Assembly (NCBI GenBank): GCA_028280945.1
Contig: JANQKV010000046.1
Location: 1-64,000, forward strand
Length of the DNA stretch: 64,000 nt
Source of the DNA: Opitutaceae bacterium
GTDB taxonomy: Bacteria > Verrucomicrobiota > Verrucomicrobiia > Opitutales > Opitutaceae
Direction of reading: 5' to 3'
Shown: piece by piece, positions 21,931-29,807 of the stretch
Layout: each line of letters starts with the position of its first letter
How positions within the stretch are numbered: the first letter of the stretch is position 1
Position numbers and translations under genes: made by a program
The notes under the pieces: generated by a model
Database searches by the model: none
The model's input: only the letters and a program-made list of their open reading frames with translations
What the model was told of the DNA's origin: nothing

Positions 21931-24900
21931 ATGAAAGCACCTCCGTTACCTTGGGTGCGAGCATGCCGCCTTGGCGGAGCTTTGTCTACCGGACTCATAC
22001 TCGCGATCACCCTCCCCACAGCTGCCCAGCAGACTGTTGCTCCTGAAGAAGATGCCGATGCCGAGGAAATCATCACCCTCAATCCGTTCACCGTCACCGA
22101 GGAGACCGATACGTGGAACGCCACGGAAACACTCGCCGGCAGCCGCCTCAAGACTGACCTGTCGGACGTCGCTTCGCAGGTTGAGGTCATGACAATGGAC
22201 TTCATGGACGCCTTCACGGTCAATTCGATCGAGGAGGCAGCCATTTACTCCCTCAATGCTGAAAGCCCGCAGGAATCGACCGGCGACGGCATCTCGGGCC
22301 TTGGCAATGAGACCATTCGCATCCGCGGCATCAGCGGCGGCACCCGTTCGCGGGAGTTTTTCCGTTCCAACATCTCGACCGACAACTACAACCTGACCCG
22401 CGTCAGCATTTCGTCCGGACCCAACGCCATTCTTTTCGGCACGGGCAGCGCGGCGGGCTCGATTGACTCCACGATCGCCCGCGCGCAATTCCACGAACGC
22501 AAGGGGCACGCCGCCATCCAGGTGGACTCCAACGGTACGTTCCGGGGCGAGTTCGATTACAATACTCCGATCATCGAGGACCGCCTGGCCCTCCGGGTGG
22601 CCGCGCTCAAATACGACCGTCGTTTCGACGAAAATGAAGCTTTCATCGACAACGAACGCTTCTACGCCACCGCCATGTTCAAGCCGTGGAAGGGCGCTTC
22701 CCTCTCCCTCCATACCGAGCAGGTGAAAATCGAAAACCAACGTCCGGTGCGCAGCGTGCCATTCGACAACATTACCACTTGGTTCGAATCGGATCGCCTG
22801 CTGCAACAATCCGGTCTGGTCGACGCGGACAACCCAACTATCCCCAACGCGACCATCTTCAGCAATGACCCCACCTGGATCGACAGTGATCGCAACCTGA
22901 CCCGAAATCAAGACGCCCTAATGGACAAAGGTGGCAACGGCATCGTGTTGATTGGCGGCACCTCCGACGTGCGCAGTTGGTATAACTCGGTCCACTCCGC
23001 CAATGTGTCGCTCAACGATGAACTGGACATCTATGAAACGGTGAATCGCGACTCCAACGGGACCACCCTGCTCAACAACGACTACTTCCCGCTCGACCTG
23101 CACACGATCGCGAACTTCCGCACCCGGAACACCAACGCCGACATCAACAACATCTTCTTCAACCAGGAGTTGCTGAAAGGCCTGTTTGTCGACGTGGGCT
23201 ACCACTACGAGAAGAACAACTTCTTCAACTACGAGGGTCCCGACTTCGTTCAGGGGTATAAGATCGAAGTGGACAACAACGCCTACCTGCCCGGTGAAGG
23301 CGACGGCCTCGTGCCCAATCCCTACGTTGGCCAAATGTATGTCGATGGCGGGCTGAACTACACCCGGGGTTACAACAAGGTGGAGGAGCTGCGCGGCGCC
23401 GTGTCCTACGAGTTCGATGTGCGCGACTGGACCGACAACAAGATCCTGGGCTGGCTCGGACGCCATCGCCTCGCCGGCATGGTCATGGACCGCGACGAGG
23501 AGAGCATGAGCCAGCGGTATGACTACCAGATGATGCCGCAGCTCATTAACGGCAAATTCTCCGACGGCACCTTCAAGGGCTTCCCCTACAACCCGCTCGA
23601 CGATCGCCCCGCCATTGGCGGACTCGGCGTGCCGGGGGTGCAGGACGACACCCAAAGCGGCAATTTCAACCTGGATGACCGCGACTGGTCGATTCGCTCC
23701 TACTTGGGCACTCCGGGTAACGTCAGCATCCCCGAGCTGCCGGAAGGTTTTGTTTTCGGTCAGCCCTACACCATCACCGACACGGTCGGCAACCAGTTCC
23801 CCATGAGCCCGGAAACCGCCGCCGTGGGCAGCAACGGCGAAAACCTTATCACCGGTCGCGCCGCCAACGGCACCATCTCCTTCCTCGAAACCGTGCAATG
23901 GGCCTGGCAGGGATTCCTCTGGAAAGATCGCATCATCGCCACCTACGGCTGGCGGGAAGACACCCTCAACAATGCCGAAGAGGATCTCACCGGGTTTGAC
24001 ACCATGTGGCGTCACCCTGAGACCGGGGAACTCCTCACCGCCAGCAGCGTGCGCCTGCGCGATCACATGGATGTTGTGCCCTTCGAGGCATATGATCGCG
24101 ATAGGGAAGCAACAGGTGAAACCACCCTGCAGGGCATCGTTGTGCATCCCTTCCGCAACTGGGACAACTTCGAGCTCCCGTTCGGCTCGGACATTTCATT
24201 CTCGTACAACAAATCCGACACCTTCCAGCCCAACACCATCGAACGTAACCCCAATGGGACGTTCATCCCGGGCGAAGAGGGTGAAGGTGAAGACTGGGGT
24301 GTCCGCGTATCGATGTTCGATGGCAACTTCGCCATCAACTACAACCGCTACGAAACCCTCGCGGGTCCCACCAAGCTGTTCCTGCCCTTCCGGCGCTGGC
24401 GTTTCCGCTGGCGCGAAGGCGGCGGCATGCGTGACACCATCACGCTGCTCTCCGGCGCCGATCAGGATATCTTCAACATGTATTTTCCGAATCCGGAAGA
24501 CTGGCCGCTGCGCGCGACGGATCCGAACTACGATCCCGAGAATGCCTACCCGTTCGACGCGCGTAACGGTGGTTTCGCGACCCAGGATTTCCACAACTAC
24601 GCCGATCCCTACACCTTCACCGCCGACAGTCTGGCCGAGGGTGACGAAATCAGCGTGGCTTGGAAGCCCACCCGCAACCTTACCCTGCGCGCCACCTATA
24701 ACGACCAGCAGGTCCGCCAGCAGAATCTGGGTGAACAGTGGTTCAACTTTGTTGATGAATACATCGCCATCATGGACCGCACCGGCTTCATCGAGGGTTA
24801 TGTGCCCGGTATCCGGGGACTCGCCGGTTACGACGACCCCAACGGCCGCGACCTCGATGGCATGGATCTCGATCCGAACGACGGTTTGCCTCCCGGTATC

Positions 24901-25503
24901 GACTACTTCACCTGGGATCAGATTCCCTACGGCGGCAACAACCACGGCCGCAGTATGATCAATGCTGGCGCCTGGGGCCAGAACGATGATGCCGTTGCGG
25001 GCGGATGGACCCGCTCGACCATGAAGGAGCGGTTCTACGAGCGGGTGATCAACTCCAACAACGGCACCACCGTCATGAAGGCCTTCGACGGCAAGCCCAA
25101 CGACTTCCTGCGTGACAACCGCATCAACCTCAATGCGCAGTATCGCTTCACCGAAGGTCGCTTGAAGGGGGTGCGGCTCGGCGCGGCTTATCGCTGGCGT
25201 GCCGGTGCCGGCATTGGCGTGGGCACCCAGGTTATCAACGGCGCAGAGGTGCCGGACACGGACATCATCCTGAAGGGACCGGACAGCCAGTTCGTCGACC
25301 TCTCCGTCGAATGGCGCGGCAAATCCAACTTCTTCGGCCTGCTCGGTGAACCTCGCAACATGAACATCGGCATGACCGTGCGCAACGTGTTCGACGAGGG
25401 GCCCTACGAAGTTGAGTTGGTCGACGCCAACACGCTCGCCCCGACCAACCTCCTGCGCGTGGATGGCCGGGTGTTCCTGTTCAAGGCCGGAGTCGATTTC
25501 TAG
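21931..25503 (+). CDS. TonB-dependent receptor, large
   Basis: Second outer-membrane receptor of the locus, 1190 residues. Signal peptide about 1-34, then an acidic linker with EEIITLNPFTV, which parallels the EDIIELSPFVV motif of the other receptor and is probably the TonB box. The plug runs from GSRLKTDLSDVASQVEVMT to SSGPNAILFGTGSAAGSIDS; note that the usual final plug strand GGVINI is SAAGSIDST here. The barrel ends RVFLFKAGVDF with a terminal aromatic. It is followed by a strong terminator. It lies after the lyase and DUF547 genes and likely imports their products. No Shine-Dalgarno sequence is visible. Confidence 0.93.
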   Translation: MKAPPLPWVRACRLGGALSTGLILAITLPTAAQQTVAPEEDADAEEIITLNPFTVTEETDTWNATETLAGSRLKTDLSDVASQVEVMTMDFMDAFTVNSIEEAAIYSLNAESPQESTGDGISGLGNETIRIRGISGGTRSREFFRSNISTDNYNLTRVSISSGPNAILFGTGSAAGSIDSTIARAQFHERKGHAAIQVDSNGTFRGEFDYNTPIIEDRLALRVAALKYDRRFDENEAFIDNERFYATAMFKPWKGASLSLHTEQVKIENQRPVRSVPFDNITTWFESDRLLQQSGLVDADNPTIPNATIFSNDPTWIDSDRNLTRNQDALMDKGGNGIVLIGGTSDVRSWYNSVHSANVSLNDELDIYETVNRDSNGTTLLNNDYFPLDLHTIANFRTRNTNADINNIFFNQELLKGLFVDVGYHYEKNNFFNYEGPDFVQGYKIEVDNNAYLPGEGDGLVPNPYVGQMYVDGGLNYTRGYNKVEELRGAVSYEFDVRDWTDNKILGWLGRHRLAGMVMDRDEESMSQRYDYQMMPQLINGKFSDGTFKGFPYNPLDDRPAIGGLGVPGVQDDTQSGNFNLDDRDWSIRSYLGTPGNVSIPELPEGFVFGQPYTITDTVGNQFPMSPETAAVGSNGENLITGRAANGTISFLETVQWAWQGFLWKDRIIATYGWREDTLNNAEEDLTGFDTMWRHPETGELLTASSVRLRDHMDVVPFEAYDRDREATGETTLQGIVVHPFRNWDNFELPFGSDISFSYNKSDTFQPNTIERNPNGTFIPGEEGEGEDWGVRVSMFDGNFAINYNRYETLAGPTKLFLPFRRWRFRWREGGGMRDTITLLSGADQDIFNMYFPNPEDWPLRATDPNYDPENAYPFDARNGGFATQDFHNYADPYTFTADSLAEGDEISVAWKPTRNLTLRATYNDQQVRQQNLGEQWFNFVDEYIAIMDRTGFIEGYVPGIRGLAGYDDPNGRDLDGMDLDPNDGLPPGIDYFTWDQIPYGGNNHGRSMINAGAWGQNDDAVAGGWTRSTMKERFYERVINSNNGTTVMKAFDGKPNDFLRDNRINLNAQYRFTEGRLKGVRLGAAYRWRAGAGIGVGTQVINGAEVPDTDIILKGPDSQFVDLSVEWRGKSNFFGLLGEPRNMNIGMTVRNVFDEGPYEVELVDANTLAPTNLLRVDGRVFLFKAGVDF

Positions 25504-25536
25504 GCGAAGCCGGTTCGCCGGATCGCTTAATGTCAC

Positions 25537-25560
25537 CGCCCCTCTTCGGAGGGGCGTTTT
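25537..25560 (+). terminator. Rho-independent terminator with UUCG loop
   Basis: An 8-bp GC-rich stem (CGCCCCTC with its complement) is capped by a UUCG tetraloop and followed by TTTTCTTT. It starts 33 nt after the TonB receptor stop. Confidence 0.88.
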
Positions 25561-25610
25561 CTTTGGCCGGACGATCTCGTCCCAAGCCAAGCCCCATCGC
25601 CCACGGGAGC

Positions 25611-25859
25611 TTACGAAACCCCCGAGCCGTAGAGGCAGTCGATTTCGATGCACTCACCACAGCCGCACTTCACGCGCAGGCGCACGATCTTGTCGCCTTC
25701 GCGCACACACTCGATTTCCGCCTGACCACCCCCTCGTTCACCCGCGGTTTTACCCGCGGGTGTTTCGGGTTGGTTGAGCGAACTTAGCGCGTGGCTGGGG
25801 GCAGCGACGGCTTGTTCGGGTAAATTGACACGGGAGCGAGCTGAGAGGAAGGACTGCAT
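25611..25859 (-). CDS. Small CxCGxC protein next to motB
   Basis: An 82-residue protein I do not recognise. The first 45 residues are low-complexity (Ala, Pro, Ser, Gly). The last 35 look like a real domain: AEIECVREGDKIVRLRVKC followed by GCGECIEIDC, giving four closely spaced cysteines that could bind zinc or a cluster. It starts with ATG 44 bp after the motB stop, on the same strand and at the end of the flagellar cluster, so it is probably co-transcribed. Reality of the gene rests on position and the ordered Cys pattern. Confidence 0.55.
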   Translation of the reverse strand: MQSFLSARSRVNLPEQAVAAPSHALSSLNQPETPAGKTAGERGGGQAEIECVREGDKIVRLRVKCGCGECIEIDCLYGSGVS

Positions 25860-25903
25860 AATCGTAGATTGGGTCGGGAGGTTGAAGGGGAGAGAGGGTC
25901 GGA

Positions 25904-26719
25904 TCAGGACGGGGGAGAGGGAAACTGACGGGGTAAAACCGGGGCTTCGGAGTCAACAAGTCCCCGGCGGCGACCGCCCATTCGCAGACTGAGCGTCACC
26001 CGCTGGTTGGAAGGGTCCTCCGGTTCGAGCAACGGCACCGGCCGCGTATCACCGTAACCGCTGACACGTTCGATGAGCCCGGCGTCAACGGCATAGCGCA
26101 CCAACGCGCGCCGGGAGGCGTTTGCGCGATCGGTGGAAAGCTCCCACGGGGAATAGTCCTCGTCGGGCATCGTGAGGCCGGCCCGCGTATGACCTTCGAT
26201 CACAACGTTGAAATCATTGCGATCAATCACCCACGCTATGCTTTGCATGACGAAGTGCCCCCACACCGTGAACTTTGCTGATGTTTCTTCGAACAGGGGA
26301 TGCTGAGCACGATCGAAAAGCGTGATCCGCAGCCCATCACTCGTCACTTGCACATCAATCGGCTTGTCCGCCAGTGATTCATCGAGATTGAGCAGGCGGT
26401 AGAAGTCCTCCGCCACCGTATTCAAAAACTGGAGATCGATTGTCTTCGGCGAAGTCGCGGCGGACGGATTGTCGCCGGAGTCTTCGGTGCGTCCCTGAGC
26501 GGAAATGGGTTGCACGGATTCGAAATCCAACAGGCCGGCCTTGGACGACAACGGCGAATCAAACGGAGTCTGAAAGTAGCGCGACGTGGCCAACAGCACT
26601 TCGTCATCCTGGGCACAGATCCACAGCACCATAAACAAGGCCATCATGGCAGTCACGAAATCAGCATAGGCTACCTTCCATGCCCCGCCGTGGTGCGCTC
26701 CTGCTTTTTTCCGAGCCAT
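25904..26719 (-). CDS. motB: Flagellar motor stator protein MotB
   Basis: Stator subunit that anchors MotA to peptidoglycan and carries the ion-conducting aspartate. Residues 1-15 are basic (MARKKAGAHHGG), then one membrane helix AYADFVTAMMALFMVLWI with the critical Asp near 20. The periplasmic C-terminal half is an OmpA-like domain with VVIEGHTRAG and LSTDRANASRRALVRY. 271 residues, normal length. The helix pattern is the H+-type MotB rather than PomB, but ion choice cannot be fixed from sequence. It starts 17 bp after motA. Confidence 0.95.
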   Translation of the reverse strand: MARKKAGAHHGGAWKVAYADFVTAMMALFMVLWICAQDDEVLLATSRYFQTPFDSPLSSKAGLLDFESVQPISAQGRTEDSGDNPSAATSPKTIDLQFLNTVAEDFYRLLNLDESLADKPIDVQVTSDGLRITLFDRAQHPLFEETSAKFTVWGHFVMQSIAWVIDRNDFNVVIEGHTRAGLTMPDEDYSPWELSTDRANASRRALVRYAVDAGLIERVSGYGDTRPVPLLEPEDPSNQRVTLSLRMGGRRRGLVDSEAPVLPRQFPSPPS

Positions 26720-26736
26720 CGCACAATCCTCCCATG

Positions 26737-27606
26737 CTAGGTTTTACTCGGCGCCGGCAGCGCCTTGAGGGTGCTCTCGAGTTTCTCGCCGTCAGGCTGG
26801 GCCACTTGGTCAAGCGATCGCCGGGCCATCTCCACGGCGCTGATGGGGGCCAGGCCTTTGGCGAATCCCGCGATCGAAATCATAATGCACCGCAGATACT
26901 GCATGTCGGCGGCGTTGTTGAACTTCACGCGATTGGCCAGTGGGTTCACAAACCCATAAGCCACAAAAATCCCCAGCAGGGTTCCCGTCAGCGCAGCCGC
27001 CACTTTCTGTCCCACCGCTTCCGGACCGTCGGCGATGGACGCCATGGTATTGATGATCCCCAACACCGCCGCCACGATGCCAATGCCGGGCAGCGAATCC
27101 CCCACCAGCTGCAACAGGTGAACCGGATGCTCCGCCTCCGCCTCCTTGGCATCCAACTCCGCCTCCATCAGGTCTTCCAATTGGTCGGGTTTGATGCGCC
27201 CGTCGATGATGGGTTTCATCGAGTTGACCAGGAATTCCCGGGCGGTCGCCTGGTTCATGAAATTTGGATATTTTGCGAAGATCGAGCTGTTGCTCGGCTC
27301 CGTCACGTGCTCTTCCAGCGCAATCAGGCCGTTGCGACGGCCCAGAATGAAGAGTTCATAGATCAACTTAAACAGCTCCACGTAATCGTCCTGCTTGAGG
27401 GTTTTTCCCTTAATTGCCCCCAGCGTGACATGCATGATCTCTTTCAGGATGTGTCCCGGGCTGGCAATGACGAGCACGCCCAATCCCACCCCGAGAATAA
27501 TCACAAATTCCGATACGTGCAGCAGGACCAGCGGGTTGCCGCCGGCCAACATGAAACCGCCCAACGTGGAGAGAAGGACGATCACTGCTCCGATCAGAAT
27601 CAACAT
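26737..27606 (-). CDS. motA: Flagellar motor stator protein MotA
   Basis: Inner-membrane stator subunit forming the ion channel with MotB and pushing on FliG. Four hydrophobic segments: two at the N-terminus (about 2-22 and 34-52) and two around 160-215 (SLPGIGIVAAVLGIINTM, LTGTLLGIFVAYGFVNPLA). The cytoplasmic loop between has the charged residues expected for contact with FliG. 289 residues. Lies 18 bp after fliA, which suggests that the sigma factor and stator genes are expressed together. Confidence 0.95.
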   Translation of the reverse strand: MLILIGAVIVLLSTLGGFMLAGGNPLVLLHVSEFVIILGVGLGVLVIASPGHILKEIMHVTLGAIKGKTLKQDDYVELFKLIYELFILGRRNGLIALEEHVTEPSNSSIFAKYPNFMNQATAREFLVNSMKPIIDGRIKPDQLEDLMEAELDAKEAEAEHPVHLLQLVGDSLPGIGIVAAVLGIINTMASIADGPEAVGQKVAAALTGTLLGIFVAYGFVNPLANRVKFNNAADMQYLRCIMISIAGFAKGLAPISAVEMARRSLDQVAQPDGEKLESTLKALPAPSKT

Positions 27607-27624
27607 GACATGTAGGAATGTAAC

Positions 27625-28431
27625 TCATTTATCATGTGCTGTTTGCATAAATGAGCGTAGGCTGAGAATCGCTTGGGCGTGGATTTGGGAGATGCGCGAC
27701 TCCGTGCGACCGAAGACCGCCGCGATCTCGGCCAACCGCATCTTCTCAAAGTAATACATTGCAAGCACACGTCTTTGTATATCGGGCAGTTTCTGAATTC
27801 GTTCAGCGACAAGTTGCTGTAATTCCTCGCGTTCCAAGCTCTCCTGCACCGGTTCGCACTGCTCATCCGGGATCATCTCGTGACGCGAATCACCCGGTTC
27901 GTCGCCGATGCCCCGGGCATTGTCGTCGATGGCTACAAACGTGATGGGCTGCACTTCGACCATCCACCGCTTGAATACCTTGGGGGTAAGCTCAAGCTGG
28001 GCGGCCAGCTCCTCATCGGTCGGAAATCGACCAAGCTTTTGCTCGAGCTCAGCGATCGCTTCCTTGATGCGACGGGCCTTGGCGCGAGCTCGCCGCGGAA
28101 ACCAGTCCAATCGCCGCAACTCGTCCAAAACCGCGCCGCGAATGCGCGTCGTCGCGTAAGCGGCAAACGTGTTGTTTTGCTCGGGGTTGTAGCGACGCAC
28201 CGCGGCCATCAAACCCGTGACGCCCACGCTGTAGAGATCGTCGGCATCCACGTGCGCCGGCAGGGTGATTTTGAGCCGGTCCACCACGTTGCGAACAATC
28301 GGCAGGTAATGCTCGATGAGTTCTTCATCGGTCATTCCCGGGGTGTGGGTTTGGTAGGCGCGCCAAGCAGAGGTCGAGGAGTTTTCAGGCGGCGGAGTCT
28401 CGACCTTTTTTTCGAGGGTAGTGGTGCTCAT
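27625..28431 (-). CDS. fliA: Flagellar sigma factor FliA (sigma-28)
   Basis: Alternative sigma factor for late flagellar and chemotaxis promoters. Region 2 has YLPIVRNVVDRLKITLP, DLYSVGVTGLMAAVRRYNPEQN and FAAYATTRIRGAVLDELRRLDW, the FliA/WhiG signature. Region 3 follows with KEAIAELEQKLGRFPTDEELA, and region 4 ends with MRLAEIAAVFGRTESRISQIHAQA. 268 residues. A matching TAAAG-N14-GCCGAATA promoter exists upstream of the chemotaxis signalling operon in this window, which supports a working regulon. I see no FlgM here. Confidence 0.95.
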   Translation of the reverse strand: MSTTTLEKKVETPPPENSSTSAWRAYQTHTPGMTDEELIEHYLPIVRNVVDRLKITLPAHVDADDLYSVGVTGLMAAVRRYNPEQNNTFAAYATTRIRGAVLDELRRLDWFPRRARAKARRIKEAIAELEQKLGRFPTDEELAAQLELTPKVFKRWMVEVQPITFVAIDDNARGIGDEPGDSRHEMIPDEQCEPVQESLEREELQQLVAERIQKLPDIQRRVLAMYYFEKMRLAEIAAVFGRTESRISQIHAQAILSLRSFMQTAHDK

Positions 28432-28444
28432 GATGTTTCAGTGT

Positions 28445-28753
28445 TTAGGGTTGATTAGGGAGAGAAGTGGTTCGGCGGGGAGGCGGCGGGGTTGCGGCTC
28501 CGGCCGGTGGCGCGGACTCATTCGATTCGTTTTGAGTGGCCGCCGTCGCGAGGGCGGCCCGATGGCGCAGACGGACGGCCTGCTCGGTCGCCGCGACCAC
28601 GCGGTTCCAGAACCAGCGCCCCAGCATGGCGGTCGCGAGGCAGGCAAGCGCCGCATCCCGCAGAATGAACTCGGGCTGACGCCCCGCCTGAAATCCTCCC
28701 AGGGCCACCACGAGAAATCCGATCAAACCGAAGGAAAGCACCACGGTCTTCAT
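28445..28753 (-). CDS. Small two-helix membrane protein between flhF and fliA
   Basis: A 102-residue protein I do not recognise. Two hydrophobic helices (about 4-21 and 28-46) are followed by a basic stretch (RVVAATEQAVRLRHRAA) and a Pro/Ala-rich tail. The ATG at 28753 overlaps the flhF stop by 4 bp, so it is translationally coupled to flhF and belongs to the flagellar operon. In many bacteria this slot holds flhG; this protein has no nucleotide-binding motif and is not FlhG. Confidence 0.72.
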   Translation of the reverse strand: MKTVVLSFGLIGFLVVALGGFQAGRQPEFILRDAALACLATAMLGRWFWNRVVAATEQAVRLRHRAALATAATQNESNESAPPAGAATPPPPRRTTSLPNQP

Positions 28754-29790
28754 GCCCGGCCTCCTTGCAGCCCCGGCAGGGTGCGTTGAATCAAACACTC
28801 GACCACGTCGGTCGCGAGGTCGCCCATCAGCCCGGCGCCGCAGCTGGCAAAGAGCGGGATCAATTCACCGTCGATGAGAAACTCCCACAAGTGGCCGCAT
28901 TGCTCGGCCTCATCCATGTGGGTAAAGACGAGATGGGTTGCGCCCATTTCGCAGCCGCGCGCAAACGCGGAGCGCAGCGCCGCCGGCGCATAGAGGGCGT
29001 TGAGCACGAGCACACGCCCTTCAATTTGCTCGGTTTCCAGAAAATCTGCATATTCCTGCCAATTGGGCGTCCCCGCCGCCGGCAAAGCGGGCAAATCAAC
29101 CCAGAGTTGAGCGTCCCCCGTCTCTGCCTCGGACAACCCCGGGAGGTAATGCTCCATCGGCACCCCCATCGCCTCGGCGATGACATCCAGCCGGGCCGTG
29201 GGATTGGGTTGGGAGAATTCGACCTTCCAGATCGTTCCCGTGCGTTTCTCCAAAAGCGTTTCGTGGGCGAGCCACTGGCTTAATGCCGTCGTGCGGCCCA
29301 CGCCGGCTTGTCCCATGAAGGCCAGGCGCTGCGGCACGGACCGAGGGGCAACCGCACAGAGGAGGCGCAGGTGATCGCCCAAATCGACCAACCACCGATG
29401 CGAGGCCACGGAATTGCCGGGTTGCACCGGCAAATCGAACTCCAGCCGAGCCAACAGCTTCTCAGGAAACCCCGCTCGCCGCAGCAGATCGATGGGATCA
29501 AAGGACGAAGCGTCTTCGCGCTCCCGCCCGGGAGCATCCAGCACCGGCTTGGTGTCCCCCACCGAAAGCAAGGTGGAGGGCTTCGGCTCCGGCAACTCGG
29601 CGATAACCTCAAATCGAGGAGCTCCGAAGGTGCGCTTGAGCAGGCCCTGAGCCTGGTTGTTGACCGACAGGACCCGTGCGTCCGGGCCGAGCTCAGCCTG
29701 AATCACGGCCACAGCTTCGGCGGCGGAACCAACAATGAACCGATGGATGCCGGGCTTTTCGGTGACAGAGGTCGCAAGCTTGGTGGGCAT
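28750..29790 (-). CDS. flhF: FlhF-like SRP-family GTPase, degenerate GTP site
   Basis: Homologue of FlhF, which positions the flagellum in many bacteria. The N-terminal part (about 15-50) has the FlhF-style FIVGSAAEAVAVIQAELGPDA block. The NG domain has P-loop GQAGVGRTTALS, where the invariant Lys is Arg166; the G3 motif, normally DTAG, reads DLPALPAAG; the G4 TKxDE reads THMDEAE. It therefore probably binds GTP weakly or not at all. 346 residues. ATG at 29790 chosen over an in-frame TTG at 29802. It follows flhA by 17 bp, the normal flhA-flhF order, which supports the identity. Confidence 0.82.
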   Translation of the reverse strand: MPTKLATSVTEKPGIHRFIVGSAAEAVAVIQAELGPDARVLSVNNQAQGLLKRTFGAPRFEVIAELPEPKPSTLLSVGDTKPVLDAPGREREDASSFDPIDLLRRAGFPEKLLARLEFDLPVQPGNSVASHRWLVDLGDHLRLLCAVAPRSVPQRLAFMGQAGVGRTTALSQWLAHETLLEKRTGTIWKVEFSQPNPTARLDVIAEAMGVPMEHYLPGLSEAETGDAQLWVDLPALPAAGTPNWQEYADFLETEQIEGRVLVLNALYAPAALRSAFARGCEMGATHLVFTHMDEAEQCGHLWEFLIDGELIPLFASCGAGLMGDLATDVVECLIQRTLPGLQGGRA

Positions 29791-29807
29791 GGCTGAATTC
29801 AAAGGTG

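Noticed and set aside
22918..25653. Long minus-strand frames opposite the second TonB receptor
   Set aside because: Shadows of the receptor reading frame; low-complexity Val/Gly/His composition with no recognisable motif.
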